From assembly GCA_030826265.1 (NCBI GenBank), contig JAPJOH010000005.1, positions 42,216-106,215 on the forward strand: a DNA stretch of 64,000 nt, read 5' to 3'. The first letter of the stretch is position 1; every line of letters begins with the position of its first letter. A program made the position numbers and the translations under genes. The notes under the pieces are model-generated. The model was not told where the DNA came from, made no database searches, and saw only the letters and a list, made by a program, of their open reading frames with translations. This document shows positions 41,129-49,313 of the stretch, piece after piece. The DNA is from Collinsella aerofaciens. Lineage in GTDB: Bacteria > Actinomycetota > Coriobacteriia > Coriobacteriales > Coriobacteriaceae.

Positions 41129-42328
41129 CTAGATTAGGTTCTTGCCAGAGACCTTATCGAAGAGGTGGGTCGCGTTCTTCTCGAACTTGAACCAGATGGT
41201 GTCGCCAGCCTTGAGCGCGCCCTTGGCCTCGAGGTCGACGACGGGGATAATCAGGACAAACTGGCCGTCGGGAGCGGTCACGTGGACATGCTCGGTCGAG
41301 CCCATGAGCTCGGTCACCTCGACGGTACCCTGGAGCGCGCCCTCCTCGCCCTTGTCGGCAAGCAGGATCTGCTCGGGACGCACGCCGGCCGTAATCTCCT
41401 TCACGTCGCCGCCGTCCCAGTTGAGGGCAAGCTGAGCGCAAGTCTCGGGGGCGAGCGCCACGTTCATATCCTCGGTCTTGACGGTAAAGCCGTTGCCCGA
41501 GCACACCAGCTGGGCATCGAAGAAGTTCATCTGCGGCACGCCGATGAAGCCGGCGACGAAGATGTTCGCGGGATGGTTGAAGACCTCCTGCGGCGTGGCG
41601 ATCTGCTGGACAACGCCGTCCTTCATGACCACGATACGGTCACCGAGGGTCATAGCCTCGGTCTGGTCGTGAGTAACATAAATGAACGTGCCCTTGATCT
41701 CGTGGCGCAGCTTAATGAGCTCGGCACGCATCTGGTTACGAAGCTTGGCGTCCAGGTTGGACAGCGGCTCGTCCATCAGGAAGACCTTGGGGTCACGCAC
41801 GATGGCGCGGCCGATAGCGACACGCTGGCGCTGGCCGCCGGAGAGCGCCTTGGGCTTACGGTCGAGGTACTCGGTAATGCCCAGAATCTCGGCAGCAGAG
41901 CGAACCTTGCGGTCGATCTCGTCCTTGGGAACCTTCTTGAGCTCGAGCGTAAATGCCATGTTCTCGTACACCGTCATATTGGGGTACAGAGCGTAGCTCT
42001 GGAACACCATGGCGATGTCGCGGTCCTTGGGCGCCACGTCGTTGACACGCTTGCCGTCGATGAGCACATCGCCCGAGGTAATGTCCTCCAGGCCGGCGAC
42101 CATGCGCATCGTCGTGGACTTACCGCAGCCAGAGGGGCCAACGAGGACGACGAACTCCTGGTCGTGAACGGTGAGGTTGAAGTCCTCTACAGCGAGCACA
42201 CCGTCCTCGGTAACCTTGAGGTTGTGCTTCTTCTCCTCGGTCTTCTTCTTTTTGCCAAAGAAGCCCTTCTTTTTTGACTCGTTGTTGGGATACACCTTCT
42301 GAACATGTTTGAGAACGATCTCGGCCAT
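41129..42328 (-). CDS. Sugar ABC transporter ATP-binding protein (MalK/UgpC/MsmK type)
   Basis: ATPase subunit of a CUT1 carbohydrate importer, 399 residues. Walker A is VGPSGCGKST (K70), the signature is LSGGQRQRVAIGRA, Walker B is KVFLMDEPLSNLDAK, and the switch histidine is in YVTHDQTEA. A C-terminal TOBE region (MGSTEHVHVTAPDGQF) is present. Residues 16-43 are an unusual Lys/Glu-rich insertion (KKKGFFGKKKKTEEKKHN) before the first strand. It is the last gene of the operon with two permeases and a binding protein; such ATPases can serve several transporters. Confidence 0.94.
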   Translation of the reverse strand: MAEIVLKHVQKVYPNNESKKKGFFGKKKKTEEKKHNLKVTEDGVLAVEDFNLTVHDQEFVVLVGPSGCGKSTTMRMVAGLEDITSGDVLIDGKRVNDVAPKDRDIAMVFQSYALYPNMTVYENMAFTLELKKVPKDEIDRKVRSAAEILGITEYLDRKPKALSGGQRQRVAIGRAIVRDPKVFLMDEPLSNLDAKLRNQMRAELIKLRHEIKGTFIYVTHDQTEAMTLGDRIVVMKDGVVQQIATPQEVFNHPANIFVAGFIGVPQMNFFDAQLVCSGNGFTVKTEDMNVALAPETCAQLALNWDGGDVKEITAGVRPEQILLADKGEEGALQGTVEVTELMGSTEHVHVTAPDGQFVLIIPVVDLEAKGALKAGDTIWFKFEKNATHLFDKVSGKNLI

Positions 42329-42396
42329 GTCTCTACCTTTCGATATGCGGCGCCGCGCTGAGGGGCGCCGCAGAAACTTGCAAAACAGTTACGGCA

Positions 42397-43236
42397 TCAG
42401 CCCTTGACGGCACCTGCCACCACGCCGTCGATGATGTACTTCTGACAGAGGATGTACATGATAACGATGGGGATAACGACCATCATGATGCAGGCCATCA
42501 TGGGGCCGAGCTCGACGTGGCCGTAGCCGCCGCGGAAGTACTGGATCAAGATAGGAATGGTCTTGTACTTGGTGGAGTCGAGCGTAAGGTAGGGCAGCAG
42601 ATAGTCGTTCCAGACCCACATGGTCTCGAGGATGCCGACCGAAAGATAGGTGGGCTTCATGATGGGAAGGACGATCTTAAAGAACACCTGGACCGGGTTG
42701 CAGCCATCAATCATGGCCGCCTCCTCGATCTCGAGCGGGATGTTCTTTACAAAACCGGCGAACATAAAGACCGCCAGGCCCGCGCCAAAGCCGAGGTAGA
42801 TAAAGCAGATGTTGAACGGCGTGTTGAAGCCGATGCGGTCCGCCAAATTGGACAGCGTGAACATGAGCATCTGGAACGGCACGACCATCGAGAACACGAA
42901 CAGGTAATAGAAGAAGTTCGAGATCTTGTTGTTGACACGAACCACGTACCAAGCGCACATGGAGCAGCACACCAAGATCAGCACGACCGACGTGACCGTG
43001 ATGATGAGCGAGTACATAAATGCCGAGGCAAAGCCCTGCTCGTTAAGGGCGTGCATGTAGTTTGCGAGGCCGTTGAACGTCTCGGGCGTGAGCAGATCGA
43101 ATGCCGTGGTGGTGCTGATTGCGGTCGCTTTCTTAAAAGAATTAAGCGCAATCATGAACACAGGGTAGATCCACGCGAGCGACAGGATCGTAAAGAAAAT
43201 CGAGAGCGCGCGGTTGATAACCTTATCGCGTTTCAT
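42397..43236 (-). CDS. Sugar ABC transporter permease (MalG type)
   Basis: Inner-membrane permease of 279 residues with about six transmembrane helices (for example SIFFTILSLAWIYPVFMIAL and YSLIITVTSVVLILVCCSMC). The cytoplasmic EAA loop that docks on the ATPase is EEAAMIDGCNPVQVFFKIV. A conserved ending with CQKYIIDGVVAGAVKG is typical of MalG-like proteins. Its ATG overlaps the stop of the preceding permease by one base. It works as a heterodimer with that permease. Confidence 0.94.
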   Translation of the reverse strand: MKRDKVINRALSIFFTILSLAWIYPVFMIALNSFKKATAISTTTAFDLLTPETFNGLANYMHALNEQGFASAFMYSLIITVTSVVLILVCCSMCAWYVVRVNNKISNFFYYLFVFSMVVPFQMLMFTLSNLADRIGFNTPFNICFIYLGFGAGLAVFMFAGFVKNIPLEIEEAAMIDGCNPVQVFFKIVLPIMKPTYLSVGILETMWVWNDYLLPYLTLDSTKYKTIPILIQYFRGGYGHVELGPMMACIMMVVIPIVIMYILCQKYIIDGVVAGAVKG

Positions 43237-44090
43237 TACTGCTGCACCTCCTTGGACCTCGTGGCCTTAAGCTGGATCATGGAGATGGCCACGACCAGGA
43301 TGCAGAAGATAACCGCCTTGGCCTGACCAATGCCCTGCCATGCGATACCGGCACGCGAATAGAACGTGTTGTAGATGTTCAGGGCGAGCATCTCGGTGGA
43401 GTGCGCGGGGGCGCCGCCGGTAAGGGCGAGGTTCTGGTCGAACAGCTTAAAGCCGTTGGTGATGGACAGGAACAGGCAGATGGTGATGGTCGGCATCAGG
43501 TTAGGGATCTTAACCTTCCAAAACGTCTGCCATGCCGTAGCGCCGTCGACCTTGGCGGCCTCGATGTAGTCGGACGGAATGGACTGCAGACCAGCGATGT
43601 AGATGATCATCATGTAGCCGACCTGCTGCCACAGGGTCAGGATGATAAGGCCCCAGAAGCCAGCAGCAGAGTTAAGAGCGATGAGCTGGGCGCCCACGTT
43701 GGAGAGCAGGCAGTTGATCAGAATCTGCCAGATGTAGCCCAGCACGATGCCGCCGATCAGGTTAGGCATAAAGAAGATCGTACGGAAGATGTTGGTGCCT
43801 TTGAGCGCCTTGCGGGTGAGCGCCTGCGCAATGGCCAGGGCGATCACGTTGATGAGCACCGTCGACAGGAAGGCAAACGCCACGGTAAAGAAGAACGACG
43901 TGGAGAACTGCGGATCGGACAGCGCGCGCACGTAGTTCTCGATACCGACAAAGTGCGCGTTACTAATGATAATAAACTGGCAGAACGAGAGATAGAAGCC
44001 CTGGATAAAAGGGATCACGAACCCGATCATAAACGCCAGGCACGTGGGCAGCATAAAGAGCGGCCACCAGCGCTTGAGTGCTTTGCCCAT
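43236..44090 (-). CDS. Sugar ABC transporter permease (MalF type)
   Basis: Partner permease of 284 residues with six predicted helices, opening with LFMLPTCLAFMIGFVIPFI. The EAA loop is EAAKVDGATAWQTFWKVKIP. It lacks the extra periplasmic loop of E. coli MalF and so resembles Gram-positive and actinobacterial CUT1 permeases (MsmF, UgpA). It is 87 bases after the binding-protein gene, with a strong hairpin in the gap. Confidence 0.94.
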   Translation of the reverse strand: MGKALKRWWPLFMLPTCLAFMIGFVIPFIQGFYLSFCQFIIISNAHFVGIENYVRALSDPQFSTSFFFTVAFAFLSTVLINVIALAIAQALTRKALKGTNIFRTIFFMPNLIGGIVLGYIWQILINCLLSNVGAQLIALNSAAGFWGLIILTLWQQVGYMMIIYIAGLQSIPSDYIEAAKVDGATAWQTFWKVKIPNLMPTITICLFLSITNGFKLFDQNLALTGGAPAHSTEMLALNIYNTFYSRAGIAWQGIGQAKAVIFCILVVAISMIQLKATRSKEVQQ

Positions 44091-44110
44091 AAAAGGGTCC
44101 TTTCAATATG

Positions 44111-44146
44111 CAGGGGGCGGGCAAACCAACGTCTGCCCGCCCCCTG
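44111..44146. other. Intercistronic hairpin between binding-protein and permease genes
   Basis: CAGGGGGCGGGCA, ten bases, TGCCCGCCCCCTG without a following T-run on the minus strand. Hairpins in this position often stabilise the binding-protein part of the message so that it outnumbers the permeases; that role is inferred here. Confidence 0.75.
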
Positions 44147-44177
44147 TCGCTAATCAGATAGCTTGGGCAGCAACTGC

Positions 44178-45494
44178 TTACTCGGAAGCGGCCTTCTCGG
44201 TCTTCCAGCCATCGACGAAGGCGTTCTTGACGCCGTCCCACTTGCTGTTATCGGCAGCGTAGGCAATCAGAGCCTGCTTGAGGTTCTTCTTCCACTCCTC
44301 GGAGGGAATGTAGACGAAGTCCCAAGCGACGGTCTTCTTGCCGTCCTTGGCCATGGCAACGGCCTGCTGCGAGAAGACGTTGGTGGTCTCCTTGGCGCTC
44401 TTGAACGGAGCGGTCAGACCCATCTTGTCGGCGATGATGCTGGTCGGGGTGTCAGCGGTGACGCACCAATACATGAAGTCCTCGGTGGCCTTCTGGGCAT
44501 CCTCGGAAGCCTGGGAACTGACGCACCAGTAGTTCTCGCCGCCGGAGCACAGGCCCTGGTTCTCCTCGCCGTCAACACCGATGTAGATCGGCATCATGCC
44601 AATCTGATCGTCGGTCATGCCGGCCTTGACGAGGTCAGAGTAGGCCCAAGAGCCGTTCTGGTAGAAGACGGCCTTGCCGGTTGCGAACTCGTTGGTGGCG
44701 TCGTCGCCGGTCTTAGAAGCAAGCTGCGAAGGATCGCAGGTGGAGTCGGTGATGTACAGGTCGAAGATCTGCTTGTAGTTGTCGAGGAACTCACCCTTGA
44801 TCTCGTCGTCCTCCTGGTTGTGCTCCTTCTCAAACTCGTAGTAGAGCGGCATGTTGGCAAGGTGGGTGGTGTAGCGCCAGCTGGAGGAGTCGTCCATGCC
44901 GGCGGAAGTGAAGGCACCCTCGACACCAAGCTCGTCCTTGCGGGCCTGGATGTCATCGGCACAAGCCTTCAGCTTGTCGAAGGAGTTGATGTCCTCGGCC
45001 TTGTAGCCAGCCTTCTCGAGCAGCTGCTTGTTGTAAATAATGCCGAAGCTCTCCTGAACCCAGTCGATGCACACATCCTTGCCGTCGGACTGCAGAGCCA
45101 GGGAGTCATCAATGAGCTCACCGCGGAGCTTGGTATCGGACAGGTCGGCGCAGTAATCCTTCCAGTTCTTAAGACCGGTGGGGCCGTTGACCTGGAACAG
45201 GGTCGGAGCGGAGCTCTTGGACATCTCGGACTTAAGCTTCTCCTCGTAGGTGTTGGAAGCGGCGGTCACGATCTTGACCTCGACGCCCTTCTCCTTCTTA
45301 TAGGCCTTGGCGATCTCCTTCCACTCCTTGTCGACCTCGGGCTTGAATTGGAGGAAGTAGACCTCGGCAGCGTCACCAGAAGCGGAGGAGCCGGAGCCGG
45401 CAGAACCACCGCAACCCACGAGGCCCAGACCAAGAACTGCAGCCGCGGAACCAGCAAAGCCCAGGAACTGCCTTCTGCTCATTTCGTTCTTCAT
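44178..45494 (-). CDS. Sugar ABC transporter substrate-binding lipoprotein
   Basis: Extracellular solute-binding protein, family 1 (MalE-like), 438 residues. The N-terminus combines a twin-arginine motif (MSRRQFLGFAGSAAAVLGLG) with a lipobox LVGC, so it is probably a Tat-exported lipoprotein. The Gly/Ser linker is followed by the two-lobed binding domain (QVNGPTGLKNWKDYC, FATGKAVFYQNGSWAYSD, GGENYWCVSSQASEDAQKA). AAAGGGTGG precedes the ATG at 45494. Linked malQ and glgP make maltodextrins the likely ligand. Operator-like palindromes lie upstream. Confidence 0.93.
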   Translation of the reverse strand: MKNEMSRRQFLGFAGSAAAVLGLGLVGCGGSAGSGSSASGDAAEVYFLQFKPEVDKEWKEIAKAYKKEKGVEVKIVTAASNTYEEKLKSEMSKSSAPTLFQVNGPTGLKNWKDYCADLSDTKLRGELIDDSLALQSDGKDVCIDWVQESFGIIYNKQLLEKAGYKAEDINSFDKLKACADDIQARKDELGVEGAFTSAGMDDSSSWRYTTHLANMPLYYEFEKEHNQEDDEIKGEFLDNYKQIFDLYITDSTCDPSQLASKTGDDATNEFATGKAVFYQNGSWAYSDLVKAGMTDDQIGMMPIYIGVDGEENQGLCSGGENYWCVSSQASEDAQKATEDFMYWCVTADTPTSIIADKMGLTAPFKSAKETTNVFSQQAVAMAKDGKKTVAWDFVYIPSEEWKKNLKQALIAYAADNSKWDGVKNAFVDGWKTEKAASE

Positions 45495-45602
45495 TACAAT
45501 CCACCCTTTCACACCGTGGCGGCACCCTTTGCCGCCGCCTTCGGAGATTGGCTCGGGGACTTTGCCCCTTTTGCTGATTTGAACGATACGCTATTTGGCT
45601 AG

Positions 45603-45689
45603 TTGTTTGAACAAGTATTACTAGAGCGGTAGAAAAACTTCGGTGAACGGTAATTTCAACTTGATACTTGACAAGTTTTGTATAAACAA
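45603..45689. promoter_or_regulatory. Operator-like palindromes upstream of the ABC operon
   Basis: TTGTTTGAACAA (45603-45614), ACTTGACAAGT (45666-45676) and TTGTATAAACAA (45678-45689) lie 110-195 bases upstream of the binding-protein gene. The first and third resemble the TTGTATATACAA-type operators of TreR/HutC-class GntR regulators, one of which is encoded next door. Confidence 0.55.
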
Positions 45690-45707
45690 TTATTTGTTAT
45701 CGAATGC

Positions 45708-45762
45708 AGAGAAAACGCCCGGTCAAGCCGATGTACCGTCGGTTTGACCGGGCGTTTTCTCT
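45708..45762. terminator. Terminator of the TreR-like gene
   Basis: AGAGAAAACGCCCGGTCAAG pairs with the matching complement ending GACCGGGCGTTTTCTCT, about 24 bp with one mismatch and A/T tracts on both sides. It separates the regulator from the ABC operon. Confidence 0.93.
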
Positions 45763-45800
45763 TTGAGGCCATGAGTCTCGTCAGGCTGCGAGCTAGCCGG

Positions 45801-46520
45801 CTATCGCTTGGAATTGACGCGGTAATGGAAGATCTCGGGGTGTGTGCGAGTGTGCGTCACCTCAAACAAGATGCCATCCGAGGTGTACGACTGACTCTCC
45901 ATGACGGCAACGCAGTTATATTTGCCGAGGTCAAGATAGCTGCAGTCCTCATCGTTGGCGAGCTCGACACTCACCGTACGACGGCTCGCCATCACTTTGA
46001 CACCGCGCTTGTGCTCCAGATAGCCGTAAATAGAATCTGCCGCGATCTCGGGAGTCAGGCCCTTGGCGATCGACGCCAAAAAATAGCCATGGTCCACTTG
46101 GCGCGCGTTGCCGTTGAGGCTTCGGACACGCACTACGCGAATCAACTCCTCGCCCACCTTAAAGCCCAGGTGACGAGAGAGTTGCTCGGTGCAAACCAGA
46201 TGTTCGAAAGACTTAACGTCCGTCGATGCAACGGCATTGTTGCGCTTTGCAAACTCGCCAAACGACTCAACCTCTTCGAGTGCGCCCAACATGTCGGTTT
46301 CGCCCTTAAGCCAAATAACGCGCACGCCCTTGCCGTGTATAGGCTGCACAAACATCCCGTCGGCCAGCATACCCAAGGCGCGACGGACGGTATTGCGAGC
46401 GCATCCGAACTCCGCGGTCAGCTCGGCTTCGGTTGGCAGCATCTCCTGAAACGCATAGGTCCCATTATTGATGCGCGAGCGTATTTCTCGGTAGATTCCT
46501 TCGTATATCGCTTTTGGCAT
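45801..46520 (-). CDS. GntR/HutC-family regulator, TreR-like, with UTRA domain
   Basis: A 239-residue transcription factor. The winged helix is YEGIYREIRSRINNGTYAFQ, LPTEAELTAEFGCARNTVRR and MFVQPIHGKGVRVIW. The UTRA domain has LIRVVRVRSLNGNARQVDHG and EHKRGVKVMASRRTVSVELA. Divergent transcription from the PTS permease gene, with TTGTTTAAAC palindromes on both sides of the gap, suggests it controls the permease and itself. It may also act on the ABC operon and malQ. In TreR the effector is a disaccharide phosphate, which would fit the PTS product. Confidence 0.87.
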   Translation of the reverse strand: MPKAIYEGIYREIRSRINNGTYAFQEMLPTEAELTAEFGCARNTVRRALGMLADGMFVQPIHGKGVRVIWLKGETDMLGALEEVESFGEFAKRNNAVASTDVKSFEHLVCTEQLSRHLGFKVGEELIRVVRVRSLNGNARQVDHGYFLASIAKGLTPEIAADSIYGYLEHKRGVKVMASRRTVSVELANDEDCSYLDLGKYNCVAVMESQSYTSDGILFEVTHTRTHPEIFHYRVNSKR

Positions 46521-46574
46521 TGTTTCACCTCTACATTATTCATTTCCGGCTAGGCACGATAGCATTTCTTAAAG

Positions 46575-46708
46575 TTGTTTAAACCGAATATCGGTAAAGC
46601 GACAGGATTTAACCGTTGACGGTTTCTGTCATGCCCAAATCGGTTTCGCTCAAAACTGCCGGTACGACAATCGTCTGGTCCTCTACAATGAATCCATTGT
46701 TTAAACGT
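46575..46708. promoter_or_regulatory. Divergent control region with two TTGTTTAAAC sites
   Basis: TTGTTTAAACCG (46575-46586) and TTGTTTAAACGT (46697-46708) bracket the gap between the regulator and the PTS gene. TACAAT (46684-46689) is a plausible -10 for the PTS gene with the second site just downstream of it. Confidence 0.55.
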
Positions 46709-46749
46709 TTCCCCACGCGCAACGCGCCTCGATATTCGGAAGGCAGAAC

Positions 46750-49200
46750 ATGCTGCAAAAAATCCAACGCTTTGGCGGGGCAATGTTCGCGCCCGCCATG
46801 CTGTTTTCTATATCAGGCCTCATGGTCGGCGTCTCCGCTCTCGCAACGACTGCGGACATCGTCGGCGATCTCGCCGTATACGGAACCCCTTGGTACGTTT
46901 TCTGGGCTATCATCCAGCGCGGCTCGTGGACGGTCTTTAAACGCCTCCCGCTCCTTTTTGCCGTAGCGCTGCCCATCGGTCTTGCCCAAAAACAACCGGC
47001 TCGTTGCTGCCTCGAGGCTCTCGTCGCCTATTTTGCCTACTGCTTCTTTTTGAGCGAGATCATTAAGCTGAGCGGAGACAACCTTGGACTTGAGTACCCG
47101 TCATCTTTGACCTCCGCCAGCGGTATCACCGTCATCGACGGCATCAAGACGCTCGACACCGGCATTATCGGCCCGCTGGCGGTATCGGCAACCGTCGTCG
47201 CCATCCATGACCGCTTCTACGATGCCAAAATTCCCGATTGGCTCGGCACCTTCTCGGGCTCCTCGCTGGTCTACCTCATCAGCTTTTTTGCCGTGTTTGC
47301 CCTTGCCGCTATCTCGGCCGCCATCGTGCCCTACGTATACGATGTAACTGATACGCTGCGTCACGCGCTTGCAGGCATCGGTCCCTTTGGCGTGGGCATC
47401 TTTGTCTTTTTAGAACGAGCACTCGAGCCCTTTGGCCTGCACCACCTGCTCTACATGCCGATCTACTACGACAACCTGGTCATTAACGACGGCATCTACG
47501 CCACGTGGAGCAGTTTGCTCCCCATCCTCTCCCATAGCACGCGCCCCCTTAATGAACTTGCGCCGTGGGCCGGTTTTACCGCCACCGGCTGGGTCAAGCT
47601 CTTTGGCCTTCCTGCCATCGCAGCTGCGTTCTACTCCACCGCAAAACCCGAGCGCCGTGCCGGCCTCAGGGTCATCCTTGTTCCCGCCATCATCGCCTCG
47701 GTGGTTTGCGGCGTTACCGAGCCACTCGAGTTTCTCTTTATGTTCACCCACCCCGGGCTCTTTTTGCTCTACGCCGTCTTATCGTCTTGCCTTGCCACAA
47801 CCATGAATCTCTTTGGCATCGTCGGCATCTTCTCGGGCGGCCTGATGGAGATGGCAGCCTTCAACTTTATTCCGCTCATGCGCACGCATGCCGGTGCCTA
47901 TCTTTTGGCGCTCGGTATCGGCCTTGCCTTTAGCCTCATCTTTTTTGTTAGTTTTCGAGCACTCATCTTGGTCTATGACCTTAAGACACCGGGCCGCGAG
48001 GATCATGTCGTCAATCGCGCGGCAATCGATTGTTTAACGGGAAGCGACTTTGCCAAAGAGCAATCTCCCAATGACGAGGTCAATAGTCGATCCGATCAAG
48101 ATCACGTCCTCGCTGAGCGGGTAATTCAGCTTTTAGGTGGCGTTGGCAATATCGTGGGCGCAACCAACTGCGCCACGCGCCTGCGCGTCGAGGTCGCAGA
48201 CCCTTCCATCGTTGCAGATAACGCGTCGTTTGTCGCGGTGGGCGCCAAGGGCCTCATCATTACGGGCAAGACCGCCCAGGTGGTCATCGGCATCTCCGTT
48301 CCCCGCGTTAAAGAGCATTTTGACCAGATCATGGGCCTCGAGCCGGAATTTGTGCCCACCACCTCGGCCTCCCCTGCCGCCAGCGCAGCCCATAAGCGCG
48401 GCGATATTTGCTTCTTCGATATCGACGGAACGCTCGCCTGGCAAGACCCCAGGCTCGCCCAAGACCTTCCCGAAGACGAGCGGGACCTCTCCCCCTATCC
48501 CAACGAGGCGGTTTCGCAGGCAATCCGCGAGTTTGTCGCCAACGGCAACATGGCCTTTATCTGCACGGGACGTACCCTCAGCTGCATCCACCCCAAACTT
48601 CTTGAGCTGCCTTGGACCGGCATCGTCTGTCTTGCGGGCGGTTACGCCGAGATCAACGGACACGCAATTCGCGATCTGTCGATGACGCCCAGTATGCTGC
48701 AGCGTCTTGCCCCCTACCTTGAGCAATCGGGCGAGGTCATCCGCTTTGAGGGCCTCAACGGCGTCGTGCGCATGAGTGCCGATGCGCCCGATGCTCCCGG
48801 ATACGCGCGCACCCTGGGCGACGCAGTCACGCAGCTGCAACATTACAGTGTCTACAAGATCTTGATGTCTACATCGCTCGCCAACCACATCGCTCAAGAT
48901 AAGGCACTTGAGCCGCTGCTATGCTTTAACGAGCTCGAACTCGAGGTAACCGAAATCTCGCCCCGCGAATGCACGAAGCGCGGGGGCATCCAGTCTGTAC
49001 TCGACGCCCTCGACCCCCACCACGGAACCGTATACGGCATTGGCGACGCCAGCAATGACGTCTCGCTGATGAACGCCGTCGATGTCGGTATCGCCATGGG
49101 CAATGCGCCGGACTATCTCAAGGATAAGGCCGATTACGTGACCGACACCGTCGATCATGACGGTGTCGTTGCGGCGCTCGAGCATTTTAGGCTGATTTAG
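46750..49200 (+). CDS. PTS alpha-glucoside/maltose-type EIICB fused to a HAD-IIB phosphatase
   Basis: An 816-residue three-domain protein. Residues 1-410 are a PTS EIIC permease of the glucose/maltose class (FGGAMFAPAMLFSISGLMVG, SVVCGVTEPLEFLFMF, FSGGLMEMAAFNFIPL). Residues 452-530 are EIIB, with phosphorylated C474 in GATNCATRLRVEVAD. Residues 551-816 are a Cof-type HAD phosphatase with D557 and D559 in FFDIDGTLAW, T606 in CTGRT, and GDASNDVSLMNA. EIIA is absent and must act in trans. No phospho-glucosidase gene adjoins, so the phosphatase may strip the phosphate from the imported sugar. GGAAGG precedes the ATG. Confidence 0.9.
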   Translation: MLQKIQRFGGAMFAPAMLFSISGLMVGVSALATTADIVGDLAVYGTPWYVFWAIIQRGSWTVFKRLPLLFAVALPIGLAQKQPARCCLEALVAYFAYCFFLSEIIKLSGDNLGLEYPSSLTSASGITVIDGIKTLDTGIIGPLAVSATVVAIHDRFYDAKIPDWLGTFSGSSLVYLISFFAVFALAAISAAIVPYVYDVTDTLRHALAGIGPFGVGIFVFLERALEPFGLHHLLYMPIYYDNLVINDGIYATWSSLLPILSHSTRPLNELAPWAGFTATGWVKLFGLPAIAAAFYSTAKPERRAGLRVILVPAIIASVVCGVTEPLEFLFMFTHPGLFLLYAVLSSCLATTMNLFGIVGIFSGGLMEMAAFNFIPLMRTHAGAYLLALGIGLAFSLIFFVSFRALILVYDLKTPGREDHVVNRAAIDCLTGSDFAKEQSPNDEVNSRSDQDHVLAERVIQLLGGVGNIVGATNCATRLRVEVADPSIVADNASFVAVGAKGLIITGKTAQVVIGISVPRVKEHFDQIMGLEPEFVPTTSASPAASAAHKRGDICFFDIDGTLAWQDPRLAQDLPEDERDLSPYPNEAVSQAIREFVANGNMAFICTGRTLSCIHPKLLELPWTGIVCLAGGYAEINGHAIRDLSMTPSMLQRLAPYLEQSGEVIRFEGLNGVVRMSADAPDAPGYARTLGDAVTQLQHYSVYKILMSTSLANHIAQDKALEPLLCFNELELEVTEISPRECTKRGGIQSVLDALDPHHGTVYGIGDASNDVSLMNAVDVGIAMGNAPDYLKDKADYVTDTVDHDGVVAALEHFRLI

Positions 49201-49313
49201 GCACACTCCATCAAACGCACGCCCGTTGTCCTAAATCGCCAAAACTGCCGCGCCAAACGCCTTGATGTGGCAATATGTTGTCTGCATATTGCATCAATGC
49301 AACCTCAGAAAGA

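Noticed and set aside
49275..49313. Longer N-terminus of the polyprenyl synthase from a TTG at 49275
   Set aside because: No ribosome site and no family similarity in the extra residues; the ATG at 49314 or GTG at 49326 is more likely.
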